From the NCBI GenBank assembly GCA_017525605.1, contig JAFXSM010000036.1, positions 62,001 through 126,000 of the forward strand: a stretch of DNA of 64,000 nt, given 5' to 3'. The stretch comes from Treponema sp. (GTDB lineage Bacteria > Spirochaetota > Spirochaetia > Treponematales > Treponemataceae). The notes beneath the pieces were generated by a model that was given only the letters and a program-made list of their open reading frames with translations, was not told the DNA's origin and did no database searches. Positions 8,647-17,585 of the stretch are shown one piece after another; positions within the stretch are counted from its first letter, which is position 1, and the number at the start of each line of letters is the position of its first letter. The position numbers and the translations under genes were made by a program.

Positions 8647-10507
8647 TTTCTTCACCTTCCTTTTCTTCTATTGTATCACTCTTTTCTTTATCTTCGCTTT
8701 GACTTTCTTCTTCAGATTCCGATTCTTCCGCTTTTTTGGCATCTTCCTCGTTTTTCCGCTCCGCCTCTTTCACTTTTAGGATTTCGATTTTCTCATGGTA
8801 GCTTTCTGTTTTCCTGTCGATTTTCGCCTCTGCAGGAAGAACCCTGTTCGCCGCAAAGAGATATCTGACAAGCTCAACCGCAAACCAGCCGAGGCACACG
8901 AACGAAACAACCTGAGTCGCGTTCGAAATCTTCTGCCATTTCAAAAGGTCGTCGTAATCTCCGCGGTTCATAGCATAGGCATTGTTCCTCGAATCGAATT
9001 CCCCGAGGCTGTAAAAAGTGAACGGCAACGAGCAGATGAGCGCACTGTACGCGATGTACATTTCGATTCGCCTTTTGTCGATGTTCTCCGCCCTGTCAAA
9101 AGTTTTCGCCGAAACGGAAAGAACGTTGCCGTCCCTAGCCAAATCGAACGGAATGTAGACGAAAGCCCTTTCCTTTGTCTCGCTGTCCTCGAACACCGAA
9201 AGAACGTCCTTGCCGTTCACGGAAATTGTCGAATATTCATTTTCAAGGCTCAGCTCGGAAGTTTCGATTGCGTTCGCATAGAAAAGCCCGTTTTTGAATT
9301 TCTTGAGGCGGATGTTCATAGAGCCGCTGACGACAGGAACGAGCTTTGCGACGACTGAAAATTCAATGTCGCCGGAAAACGAATAGCTCATCGACGCGCT
9401 TTCGAACCCCGGAGCCTCGATTGAAATCATGTGGACGCCGGAATCAAGGACGACATCTTCCGCGTCTTTCGAGACAACGCCGTCAATCGTCACGACAGGA
9501 TTCGTCACGGATTTTGAAGCGTCCGCGGAATCGATGTCGAATTTTATGAGGACAGGCAGATTGTTCGCGATTTTCGGTGCCATGTTCTGCAGAATCCTTT
9601 TTGCAAGCGGAACAAGATTCGTCACGCTTCCGACCTCGGTCACAGTGCCGATTGATTTTGCGCCAGGATAAACGAAGATTTCAGCAGTAACGCCGATGTA
9701 TTCGCCGTAAGAGACGATTGAACCGGAAAGCAATCCGTTTATCTTCGCGGAAATTACTTCTTTCGAAAACGCATAGTTTTTTTTCCCGAGCGCGGAAGCA
9801 TCGTCACTCGCCTTGAAGAGCGCGGAAACATCGTTTTTGTAAAGGACTACATTTTCGCTGACGATCTCTTTCGTCTCTTCGTCACGCTTGAAAAAACGCA
9901 TCGGAAGCATCTTCCTAAAAAATTCCTTTGCGTTTTCCGCGAATTTTTCTTTTCCGCCGTCTGAATTTTCAGGCCGATTTTCGTCTTCCGATTCAGGTTT
10001 CGGTCTTTCGGATTCAGTTTTTTCGAATTTCGCGATTTCTTCGTCGGTTGTCTTTATGTTCTCCTCAATTTTTTCCTGGATTTCCGCGATTTTTTTGTTG
10101 GCTTCGACAAGTTTTTTCTCAAGGCTTTTCGGTTTCTTTTCGGAAATCACGAGAGAGTCGCGCGCCTTGATTTCTTTTTCAAGCTCAAGGAAAAGCGAAA
10201 GACGCTCGGTCTGCAGCGTGTTCAGTTTCCTGTCCAAAGTTTCGCTGTCAGGAATCACGCGCATTTTGTTCAGAGAAATCTGTTCGAGAATGAGCTGCGG
10301 AAGAAGCTCTGCGGCTTTTTTGAGACTCGCCGAATCCGAATTTTTTTGTCCGAGCGTAAAAGTTTCGCCTGCCAGAACCCAATCCGCTGCCGAAGCAGAA
10401 AAGAGAGGGAGAGACAAGGCGAAGAAAAACACGAAGATTTTTCTGAGAAGCAAAGTGATATTATTTTTTATGGAAGAATCAGATGTCTTCGTCTGAAGAG
10501 TCGTCAT
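8579..10507 (-). CDS. Exported membrane-anchored coiled-coil protein with PEGA-like segment, unknown function
   Basis: Unrecognised, about 640 residues. Order of elements: signal peptide (KIFVFFFALSLPLFSASAAD), a long charged coiled coil, a middle region that may hold a PEGA-type strand domain (VVTIDGVVSKDAEDVVLDSGVHMI), two hydrophobic segments near the C-terminus (MYIAYSALICSLPFTFYSLG and VVSFVCLGWFAVELVRYLFA), and a Lys/Glu-rich tail. The start is uncertain: ATG 10507 lies inside the end of prfB (29-base overlap) behind GGCGGTG, while TTG 10453 would give a more compact signal peptide but lacks a ribosome site. The 3' end overlaps ftsY by 68 bases. Secretion and anchoring are clear; the role is unknown. 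Confidence 0.75.
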   Translation of the reverse strand: MTTLQTKTSDSSIKNNITLLLRKIFVFFFALSLPLFSASAADWVLAGETFTLGQKNSDSASLKKAAELLPQLILEQISLNKMRVIPDSETLDRKLNTLQTERLSLFLELEKEIKARDSLVISEKKPKSLEKKLVEANKKIAEIQEKIEENIKTTDEEIAKFEKTESERPKPESEDENRPENSDGGKEKFAENAKEFFRKMLPMRFFKRDEETKEIVSENVVLYKNDVSALFKASDDASALGKKNYAFSKEVISAKINGLLSGSIVSYGEYIGVTAEIFVYPGAKSIGTVTEVGSVTNLVPLAKRILQNMAPKIANNLPVLIKFDIDSADASKSVTNPVVTIDGVVSKDAEDVVLDSGVHMISIEAPGFESASMSYSFSGDIEFSVVAKLVPVVSGSMNIRLKKFKNGLFYANAIETSELSLENEYSTISVNGKDVLSVFEDSETKERAFVYIPFDLARDGNVLSVSAKTFDRAENIDKRRIEMYIAYSALICSLPFTFYSLGEFDSRNNAYAMNRGDYDDLLKWQKISNATQVVSFVCLGWFAVELVRYLFAANRVLPAEAKIDRKTESYHEKIEILKVKEAERKNEEDAKKAEESESEEESQSEDKEKSDTIEEKEGEENGKSIFFGENQESVQAEEQNKR

Positions 10508-11624
10508 CACCGCCAAGAGGAAGACCTTTCCACTGTGCCTGGAGGAATGAATCGATGAACTGGTCGATGTCACCGTCCATTACCGACTGAATATCGCCGA
10601 CAGAGAATTTCGTTCTGTTGTCTTTTACCATCGTATAAGGCTGGAAAACATACGAGCGAATCTGATTTCCCCACGAAATGTCTTTCTTTTCCGCGCCGAA
10701 TTTCGCAGTCTCTTTCTGACGCTGCTCTTCGTAATATGCATAAAGTTTTGCGCGAAGAAGGTTCATACAAGTCTGCCTGTTCATAATCTGCGACCTTTCG
10801 GAATCGCACTGAACGACGATTCCTGTCGGAAGGTGCGTGAAGCGTACAGCCGAATCAGTCTTGTTGACGTGCTGACCGCCCTTTCCGCCCGAACGGTATG
10901 TATCGACGCGCAAATCCTCCGGCCTGATGTTGACTTCGATTGTGTCGTCAAGAATCGGGAAGATGAACACGGAACTGAACGACGTGTGCCTTCTGGCATT
11001 CGCATCGAACGGGCTGATTCTGACAAGCCTGTGAACGCCGGCCTCGCCCTTGAGATGTCCGTAAACATAGTCGCCTTCGATTTGGATTGTCGTCGACTTG
11101 ATTCCGCCCTCGTCTTCCTGCAAGTCTATTGTCTCAAGCTTGTATCCGTGGCGTTCTGCCCATCTGATGTACATTCGGGAAAGCATATACGCCCAGTCGC
11201 AAGCCTCGGTTCCGCCCGCGCCCGCATGAATCGTAAGGAAGCAGCCGTTTTTGTCAGCCTCGCCCGAAAGCAAGTTCAGGATGCTCTGCTCCTCGAACTT
11301 TTTCTGTGACGCAGAAAGCGTTTCTTTCAGTTCGGCTTCAAGGCTTCCGTCGGAGTCGCCCTCGTCCATCGCAAGCTCATAGAGAGTTTCCATGTCGTTC
11401 ACGGAATTAAGAAGTTCCCTCCACGGCTCGATTCTGCCTTTCAAAAGCTTGAGGTCGTTCATCACTTTCTGCGCTTTTTCAGGATTGTCCCAGAAATTTG
11501 GCGCAAGTGTGACAGCCTCAGTCTCCTTGATTTTCTTTTCTATCGATGCAGGGTCGAGTTTTTCCCAAACGCCCATTATATCTTTCTTCAAAGTCGAAAT
11601 AGGCTCTTTCAATTCTTCAAGCAT
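10479..11624 (-). CDS. prfB: Peptide chain release factor 2
   Basis: Class I release factor recognising UGA and UAA. The 381-residue product carries the anticodon-like SPF motif (RISPFDANARR) and the catalytic GGQ in RSGGKGGQHVNKTDS. The ATG at 11624 (MLEELKEP) has a GGAG ribosome site and aligns with the family N-terminus; longer in-frame starts overlap the preceding gene. The reading frame is continuous through the region where many prfB genes carry the CTTTGAC +1 programmed frameshift, so autoregulatory frameshifting is absent here. The Cas2-like gene ends 16 bases upstream, suggesting co-transcription. Confidence 0.96.
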   Translation of the reverse strand: MLEELKEPISTLKKDIMGVWEKLDPASIEKKIKETEAVTLAPNFWDNPEKAQKVMNDLKLLKGRIEPWRELLNSVNDMETLYELAMDEGDSDGSLEAELKETLSASQKKFEEQSILNLLSGEADKNGCFLTIHAGAGGTEACDWAYMLSRMYIRWAERHGYKLETIDLQEDEGGIKSTTIQIEGDYVYGHLKGEAGVHRLVRISPFDANARRHTSFSSVFIFPILDDTIEVNIRPEDLRVDTYRSGGKGGQHVNKTDSAVRFTHLPTGIVVQCDSERSQIMNRQTCMNLLRAKLYAYYEEQRQKETAKFGAEKKDISWGNQIRSYVFQPYTMVKDNRTKFSVGDIQSVMDGDIDQFIDSFLQAQWKGLPLGGDDDSSDEDI

Positions 11625-11640
11625 TCTTTTTACTCCGTTA

Positions 11641-11937
11641 TCATGTCTTTTTCTGACTATCTGGAGATGCCCCGAGGACACATCGTCTCCATTTTTTGTG
11701 CAGAAGTTCAGTTATAGCAAAATTTGTGTTTACAGGGAACTGATAGATTCTCAGTTTGTCGTAATAATCCGTAACGCCGTCGATTTCGCGCTTGAGCGAA
11801 GCCAGCTGTGCCTCGTTTATGTTCATGCATTCCCAACACGCGCGCTGGATTTTTTTGAAGCTGTAGCGCGCAAGAATCGTCGCCATAGCTTTTGCGGAAT
11901 CCATTCCGCCTGGATCCAAAACAACAGAAACAAACAT
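11641..11937 (-). CDS. Stand-alone Cas2-like ferredoxin-fold protein
   Basis: 98 residues resembling the CRISPR integrase subunit Cas2. The first strand MFVSVVLDPGG places Asp8 where Cas2 has its conserved N-terminal Asp. A helix follows, then an xRACWEC strand (aligning with the SVFEC strand of Cas2), then a helix and the RIYQFPV strand (aligning with RIYPL). A very strong ribosome site, GGGAGG, precedes the ATG. No cas1, other cas gene or CRISPR array is present in the window. It sits between a TPR-protein gene and prfB with short gaps. It may be a Cas2/VapD-type nuclease-fold protein with a role unrelated to CRISPR. The fold call is by pattern only. Confidence 0.6.
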   Translation of the reverse strand: MFVSVVLDPGGMDSAKAMATILARYSFKKIQRACWECMNINEAQLASLKREIDGVTDYYDKLRIYQFPVNTNFAITELLHKKWRRCVLGASPDSQKKT

Positions 11938-11969
11938 ACTAGATTCCTCCCACTTTGTGAAACTTTTTT

Positions 11970-14066
11970 CTATTTTATGTCGCGAATCAAATCGAGGACG
12001 ATTGGAGTTTTGACAAGCCCAAGCTCGTCCGCGCTGAGTTTTTTCTTGTCCTTATCTTCCGGCAAGATTCTTCCGCCGTTTTCGTCCGCCGCAGGTGCCG
12101 TGTCGGAAATCTGCGCATCGTTCGCGGATTTTGTCTTCGGAAGAACTTTCACGAGAAGCTCGTCACCGACATTCACCCTGTCATAGAAGCCGTTCTGCTT
12201 GAGCGTTCCGAGAGAGATTTCCTCGCCGACTCTTGTAATCGTTATCGTTCCAAGCAAATCCTTTTCGTCGAATTTCACGCCGCGGCCAGAATCTGCCGTC
12301 TGGATTTTCCCGGCTTTCACAACATCGAGGACAGCCCCCTCTTTCATTCCATCAACAAAGCCGAGGTCAACGAGAAGGTCGTTCACGCTTCTCTGAATGA
12401 TTTTACCTCTTACCGGCAACATATTCAGCAAATCGCGCCTGAATGCACGGAGAATCGAAGAAAATTTGTCGTTTCCTGTTCTGAAATAGTTGAAGCGTGC
12501 AGTCTCAGTTCCGGTTCGTCCAGAATAAACGACAACGTCCATCGAAATTTCCCTGTCCGACTCGTCAATCGTGATGAGCGAAAAATAATCGAGTTTTTTC
12601 GTCCGGGCAAGCCTGTACGCTTCCGCATATCCGCTTACAGCTCCGTCCTGAACTGCCACAGAAGTCGTGGCGACGCTCGTGAAGATGTCCGAAATCATGC
12701 TCGCGGCAACAACTTCCGCCTCCGGGTGAATGAGGTGCGCAGTTGAGCCAGTGTAGAACACGCCGACATTCCATCTGATTTTGTCGAGGTAGAACGGGTC
12801 AACATTCCATTCGGAAGCGAGAGAATATTTCATCAGCGACTCGTATGCCTCAATCGTGTCGTTGATTTTGTTCTCCTGATACGAATTTTTCTTTTCGTTC
12901 GGATTTTTTATGCTCTTGATGAATTTCAGCTGATTGAGATAAAGTTCCTTCAGGCCCGACTTCGAAATCAAATCCGCAAATTCAGCACGGACTGTCGAAT
13001 TGTTCGGAGCGATTTTCAAGGCACGCTGATATTCGTAGCGAGACTCCTCGCCCATAAAAGTCTTTTTGTAGTCACGCGCCTTCTTGATGTGGTAGTCAGC
13101 CCACTTGTTCCTTCTGGAATCTTCTATTGAATACGTCCTCATAACGAGCGTTTCAAGAGCCGCACGCATTATCTCGTCCTGCGGATTCTCGAAAAGCGCG
13201 TTGTTCCAAGTCGCAATCGCCGCATCAGGAAGGTTTTTCTTCACCTGCGACAATCCCTTGAGATACCACGCCTCCGCAGTTTTCCTGTCTTTCGAAATCA
13301 GATACTCGCAAGTGTCGATTGCGTCGTCATAAAGCCCCTGATTGTAGAGAATGCTCGCGAGAAGGACATACGCTTTCGTGTAGTCCCTTTTTATCTGAAC
13401 AGCTCCGCGTGCTTTGCGCTCCGCATTTTTCAAGTCGCCGCGGCGCGCATCGAGATACGCAGCCAGATAATGAACCTCTGCGTCTCCTGAATGGTATTTC
13501 AGAGCCTGCGTGATGTAATTCTGGGTCACATCGTAATTTCCGCTCTCCGCAGAAAGAAGGGCGAGCGAAAGAAGTGCTTTCCTGTTGTTCGTCTGCCTTT
13601 TCAGCGCGTCCTCGTAAAGCCTGGTCGCGCCCGAATAGCTTCCGCTGTAAAGTTCGATTTCCGCAAGCCCGAAACGCGCGTCAACGTCGTTCGGATTTGT
13701 CTTTATGATGTCGCTGAAAATCTTCTTCGCATCGGAAAGCCTTCCGAGTGCGATGTAAATCATTCCGCGAAGGTTCTGGACTTCCGTGCGCATCTTCGCA
13801 TATTTCTCCGCAGAATCGAGATACGTCAGGGCAAGGCTGTAATCGCCGATTGCATAAGTCACTTCCGAAAGATGAAACCAAGCATCCCCGTAAGATGGAT
13901 TTGCCTGCAGTGCCTGATGAAAATCTTCCGAAGCTCCGTAATAATCTTCCCTATTCTGCTTTGAAAGACCGCTGTTGTATGATTCAAGAGCGCCTGCCCA
14001 AAGTGCAGAAGAAGAAAGAACGACTCCTGAAAGAACAAGCGAAAATATTTTTGCATTAATTTTCAT
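11970..14066 (-). CDS. Exported TPR-repeat protein
   Basis: 698 residues with a signal peptide (IFSLVLSGVVLSSSALWAGA) followed by about eight tetratricopeptide repeats over residues 28-350, visible as recurrent A-x-x-x-F/Y-x-x-A-L-x-x-x-P patterns (DFHQALQANPSYGDAWFHL, AIATWNNALFENPQDE). The C-terminal half is a mixed domain with no repeats (DLLVDLGFVDGMKEGAVLDV) that looks like a small beta-barrel/FlgT-like module. It is likely a periplasmic scaffold; partners are unknown. The gene is followed by the Cas2-like gene and prfB. Confidence 0.82.
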   Translation of the reverse strand: MKINAKIFSLVLSGVVLSSSALWAGALESYNSGLSKQNREDYYGASEDFHQALQANPSYGDAWFHLSEVTYAIGDYSLALTYLDSAEKYAKMRTEVQNLRGMIYIALGRLSDAKKIFSDIIKTNPNDVDARFGLAEIELYSGSYSGATRLYEDALKRQTNNRKALLSLALLSAESGNYDVTQNYITQALKYHSGDAEVHYLAAYLDARRGDLKNAERKARGAVQIKRDYTKAYVLLASILYNQGLYDDAIDTCEYLISKDRKTAEAWYLKGLSQVKKNLPDAAIATWNNALFENPQDEIMRAALETLVMRTYSIEDSRRNKWADYHIKKARDYKKTFMGEESRYEYQRALKIAPNNSTVRAEFADLISKSGLKELYLNQLKFIKSIKNPNEKKNSYQENKINDTIEAYESLMKYSLASEWNVDPFYLDKIRWNVGVFYTGSTAHLIHPEAEVVAASMISDIFTSVATTSVAVQDGAVSGYAEAYRLARTKKLDYFSLITIDESDREISMDVVVYSGRTGTETARFNYFRTGNDKFSSILRAFRRDLLNMLPVRGKIIQRSVNDLLVDLGFVDGMKEGAVLDVVKAGKIQTADSGRGVKFDEKDLLGTITITRVGEEISLGTLKQNGFYDRVNVGDELLVKVLPKTKSANDAQISDTAPAADENGGRILPEDKDKKKLSADELGLVKTPIVLDLIRDIK

Positions 14067-14125
14067 TTTTAGACTCTCTGTATTTTGAAAATAAAACTAT
14101 CAGGCAAACGAATTACCGGACAAAT

Positions 14126-14962
14126 CTACTCTTCATTATCGTCATTTTTAAGTTCAGTCTTTCTAAATACTTTAATCTGATTCACCCTGTGGCCTTCCAT
14201 AGAATGAATCATGAATTCAAAATTCTCACATTCGATTTTCTCGCCGGCAGAAGGAACGCGACCGAACAAATCAAGGACGAAGCCGCCGAGCGTGTCGAAA
14301 TCCTTCGTAGGAAAATCGGACTCAATCGAATCGTTCAGGTCGGCAAGGTTCATGCGTGCGTCGCAAAGCCATGCGTTTCCTCCGAGCGGCTTTATCGTCT
14401 CGGTCTCGTGGTCGAACTCGTCCTGAATGTCGCCGACAATCTCCTCGATGATGTCTTCCATGCAGACGATGCCGGAGATTCCGCCGTATTCGTCGATTGC
14501 AATCGCAATGTGCAGATGGCGACGCTTGAATTCGCGAAGAAGCCCGTCGATTTTCTTCGACTCAGGAACGAAGTACGCAGTCCTGATGATTGACTCAAGG
14601 TTCACGCCCTCATTCCGCGCAAACGCCTTGATGATGTCCTTGACGTACAGAACGCCGATAACATTGTCAATCGACTCCCTGTAAACAGGAAAACGAGAAT
14701 GCCCGCTTTCGGCAATTTTCTGCAGAAGCTCCTCATGCGGTGTCTCAATCGAAAGAAAATCGACATCGATTCTCGGAATCATGACCTCTTTCACGGATGT
14801 CTGCGACAAATCCTCGATTCCCTTTATCATGTCCTCTTTTTCTTCCGAAAGAATCGCATTCAGCTCCGCACTCGATTCTTTATTCGCATCTTTACTAGAA
14901 CCACCCCTACCGGAGGGCTCATCCTCGTCTTTTTTCTTTTTACCGAAATTGAAAAATCCCAT
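14126..14962 (-). CDS. tlyC: CorC/TlyC-like CBS-domain protein
   Basis: 278 residues: a charged N-terminus, two CBS domains (VKEVMIPRIDVDFL near residue 57 and IRTAYFVPESKKIDGL near 130) and the C-terminal CorC_HlyC domain (RVPSAGEKIECENFEFMI). There is no DUF21 membrane domain, so it is a soluble, CorC-type protein. Relatives are linked to magnesium/cobalt efflux or annotated as TlyC haemolysins, but a haemolytic role is not implied. It follows ybeY, the usual neighbourhood (phoH, ybeY, corC). Confidence 0.88.
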   Translation of the reverse strand: MGFFNFGKKKKDEDEPSGRGGSSKDANKESSAELNAILSEEKEDMIKGIEDLSQTSVKEVMIPRIDVDFLSIETPHEELLQKIAESGHSRFPVYRESIDNVIGVLYVKDIIKAFARNEGVNLESIIRTAYFVPESKKIDGLLREFKRRHLHIAIAIDEYGGISGIVCMEDIIEEIVGDIQDEFDHETETIKPLGGNAWLCDARMNLADLNDSIESDFPTKDFDTLGGFVLDLFGRVPSAGEKIECENFEFMIHSMEGHRVNQIKVFRKTELKNDDNEE

Positions 14963-15026
14963 TTCCTTCCACCAAAAAATTTATTTGCAAATTTTAATTT
15001 GCCGATTCAGTTTTCGCTTTTCCGAA

Positions 15027-15545
15027 TCAAATCAATTTTACGTCTTTGAAATCCTTTAACGCGTCTTCCTGCATCTTAAGCATCTCGTCAGTCGGCTCAA
15101 CGCCTGGCTCAACATGCGCGTCTCCGTGGTCGTAGCCGTTCAGATGAAGGGTTCCGTGAACGAGAAGCCGCTTCAGCTCGTCATTCTGCGACACACCGAA
15201 ATACTCCGCATTTTTCGGAAGAGTCTCGAAACTGATGAGCATGTCGCCCGCAATGTACCATTTTCCCTCTTCGTCCTCGTATTCCTCGCCGTTCTCGTAC
15301 TCAAGAATGTCGGTCGCAGAATCGATTCCGCGGTCGCGCTTATTGTACTCGTGAATGAATTCGTCATCGCAAAAGAGAATCGACACTTCCTCGTCGTCGT
15401 AGCCGAATTTCTCAAGGACGCTTTCCTCAAACGCCTCGATTTTGCCAGATTCGACCAAATCGAACACCCACGAATTCTCATCGTTTTTCTCAAGCCCTTC
15501 CTGAATTGAGAGCAAAATCCTGTTTTTTCTTTCAGACTGTTCCAT
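15027..15545 (-). CDS. ybeY: YbeY endoribonuclease (rRNA maturation factor)
   Basis: Single-strand RNase involved in 16S rRNA 3'-end processing and ribosome quality control. The 172-residue protein has the metal-binding HGxLHLxGYDH motif (HGTLHLNGYDHGDAH) and the upstream DSATDILEYE segment of the family. An acidic insertion (EYENGEEYEDEEGK) is slightly longer than usual. Start choice: ATG 15545, or GTG 15551 whose GTGA overlaps the stop of the 7TM-HD gene by four bases. Coupling with that gene is clear in both cases. Confidence 0.94.
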   Translation of the reverse strand: MEQSERKNRILLSIQEGLEKNDENSWVFDLVESGKIEAFEESVLEKFGYDDEEVSILFCDDEFIHEYNKRDRGIDSATDILEYENGEEYEDEEGKWYIAGDMLISFETLPKNAEYFGVSQNDELKRLLVHGTLHLNGYDHGDAHVEPGVEPTDEMLKMQEDALKDFKDVKLI

Positions 15546-15547
15546 TT

Positions 15548-17536
15548 TCACTCCGTAACGATTTTTTCTTCGCCGCTGCTTTTTTCGACGATAATCTCAG
15601 ACTGCCCGTCCGCTTCTCCGTTTTCGCCGGACTGCTCCTGAACGACAACATCATCAGCCGAATCTGAATTTTCATCTATTTCCCCGCCATTCTGCTGAGC
15701 TTCATTTTGTGATTCGTTTTCAGTTTTCGCATAATCATGTTTCTGCGATTCTTCCGCCTTCGCATTCTCAATTTCATTTGCGCCCTGCGTCGTCTCCTTC
15801 TTTTTCTCGTCAGGGTCTTTCTGATTCGGATATTTGATTCTCGAATGATACTGACCGACAAGAATGCGCACGAACGATTTTTTTATGAGGGTAAGCTCAT
15901 TGAACGTGAGACCGCAGTTGTCGAGCTGACCGTTGTTGATTTTTCCCTCGATGAGCGTCTGGATGAATTTCTCGATGCGCTCAGGTGTCGGAGCATCAAG
16001 GCTCCTGCACGCCGCTTCCACAGTGTCCGCGAGCATGACGACCGCACTTTCGCGGGAAACAGGCGGATGACCTGGGTACGAAAAATCCTCGACTGAAACA
16101 TTCGGGTCGATTTCTTTCGCCTTCGCATAGAAATATGCAATCAGGCTGTTTCCGTGATGCTCCGAGATTATGTCGATTACCTGACGAGGAAGATGAAGTT
16201 TTTTTCCGATTTCAACGCCGCGCTTAACATGACTCTTTATTATCGAAGCCGAAACTGCCGGGCTAAGAGAATCGTGCTTGTGCTTTGCCTCGCCTTCCTG
16301 ATTCTCCGTGAAATATTCCGACTGCTCGATTTTTCCGATGTCGTGATAGAGAGAAGCCACATACGCAAGGAGCATGTTCGCGCCGATTTCCTTGCACGCC
16401 GCAGAAGAAAGCTGCGCGACCATAGAGCTGTGGCTGAATGTTCCGCTCGCATAAATCTGCATTTTCTGAAGCACTTTAGAATCCGTGTCCTTCAAATCCA
16501 TCAGGCGGAAGACGGAAGCCGTGTTCATGAGGTTCTCAAGAGGAGTAATCAGACCGAGGACGAATATTCCCGAGAAGAACGCATTCACCGCAACACCAGG
16601 AAGGATGAAGAAATAATCGTTCTTCGCCTCATCGTCAAAAATCACTTTGAGGACGACAATCAGCACGATTGAAATGACCGACTGCAGAATCGACGCGAAA
16701 ACGATGTCGATTCGCTTTGAGATTTTCCTCACGATTCTTGCCGCCGAAAGCCCTGTCGAAAGCGTGAAAAGGAACGGCACGACCTGAAAATTCGTCGCCG
16801 CAAAAATTCCGAACGCAAGGACGAACGTGAACAGGAACGATGAAAGCTGGCCGAACAGAATCGCAACGAGGAAAACGCAAAGCGTCGAAGTTATCGCGAC
16901 CGTAATCCTGAATTCCGACTGAAAAATGAGAGATTTGTACGCGAAAGACGCAAGGAAAAACGCAAGAATGAAGAGAATCGATTCAAGAACAAGCTCCTTC
17001 ATCTCAACCCTGCGTCCGATAATCACCGGATTGAAAAGGATAATCCAAAGAGAGCAGACGAGAAGCAGGAAGAAAAGCGTGTTTCCGATTTTCTGATAGT
17101 CAATCGTCACCTGAACGTCGGAAAGCTTCTTGAGTTTTTCGAGCATCTCCTCCGTTATCGGGAAGCCGTTCTTGATGATTTTCTCGCCCTCCTCGATTTC
17201 GACAGGATGAGCCGCCGTGGCTTTCATCGTCTTCGGGGAAATTATCGTCTTGTCGGCAATCTGACCGACCTCGTACCTGTCTGCGATTGACGGAGAAATC
17301 GAATCCGTCGTGTTCGCGCTGAAATAGACGATTGCGGAAACTGCGGCGAACACAAGCACGCCGAGCAGGATTCTTCCCCAGTCACGCTTAAGAAAATCGA
17401 CGATATTCGCCAAAATAGTCCTGACCGACCTGTCCTCGATTTTGATTTCAGCTTCCTCTTCAAACACCTCAGGCGACTCGCCCGATTCGCCCTTCACGGC
17501 AGGAAGAGAATCTGCCCTTTCTTCATTTTCACTCAC
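15548..17536 (-). CDS. 7TM-HD membrane phosphodiesterase (PgpH-type, cyclic di-AMP)
   Basis: 662 residues with one N-terminal helix (ILLGVLVFAAVSAIVYFSA), an extracytoplasmic domain, a seven-helix membrane region (residues about 150-340) and a cytoplasmic HD domain. HD residues are visible in HSSMVAQLSSAA, YHDIGKIEQ and SEHHGNSLIAYFY. In Listeria the homologue PgpH hydrolyses cyclic di-AMP; that is the likely role here, not proven. The long acidic, low-complexity C-terminal tail (after about residue 590) is unusual. It starts with GTG at 17536 behind AGGAG and lies between phoH and ybeY, the conserved order. Confidence 0.88.
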   Translation of the reverse strand: MSENEERADSLPAVKGESGESPEVFEEEAEIKIEDRSVRTILANIVDFLKRDWGRILLGVLVFAAVSAIVYFSANTTDSISPSIADRYEVGQIADKTIISPKTMKATAAHPVEIEEGEKIIKNGFPITEEMLEKLKKLSDVQVTIDYQKIGNTLFFLLLVCSLWIILFNPVIIGRRVEMKELVLESILFILAFFLASFAYKSLIFQSEFRITVAITSTLCVFLVAILFGQLSSFLFTFVLAFGIFAATNFQVVPFLFTLSTGLSAARIVRKISKRIDIVFASILQSVISIVLIVVLKVIFDDEAKNDYFFILPGVAVNAFFSGIFVLGLITPLENLMNTASVFRLMDLKDTDSKVLQKMQIYASGTFSHSSMVAQLSSAACKEIGANMLLAYVASLYHDIGKIEQSEYFTENQEGEAKHKHDSLSPAVSASIIKSHVKRGVEIGKKLHLPRQVIDIISEHHGNSLIAYFYAKAKEIDPNVSVEDFSYPGHPPVSRESAVVMLADTVEAACRSLDAPTPERIEKFIQTLIEGKINNGQLDNCGLTFNELTLIKKSFVRILVGQYHSRIKYPNQKDPDEKKKETTQGANEIENAKAEESQKHDYAKTENESQNEAQQNGGEIDENSDSADDVVVQEQSGENGEADGQSEIIVEKSSGEEKIVTE

Positions 17537-17585
17537 TTTTCAACTCCTTTTTTTGAAAATGCCATAAGCCTAGTTTGCTTCCGCC

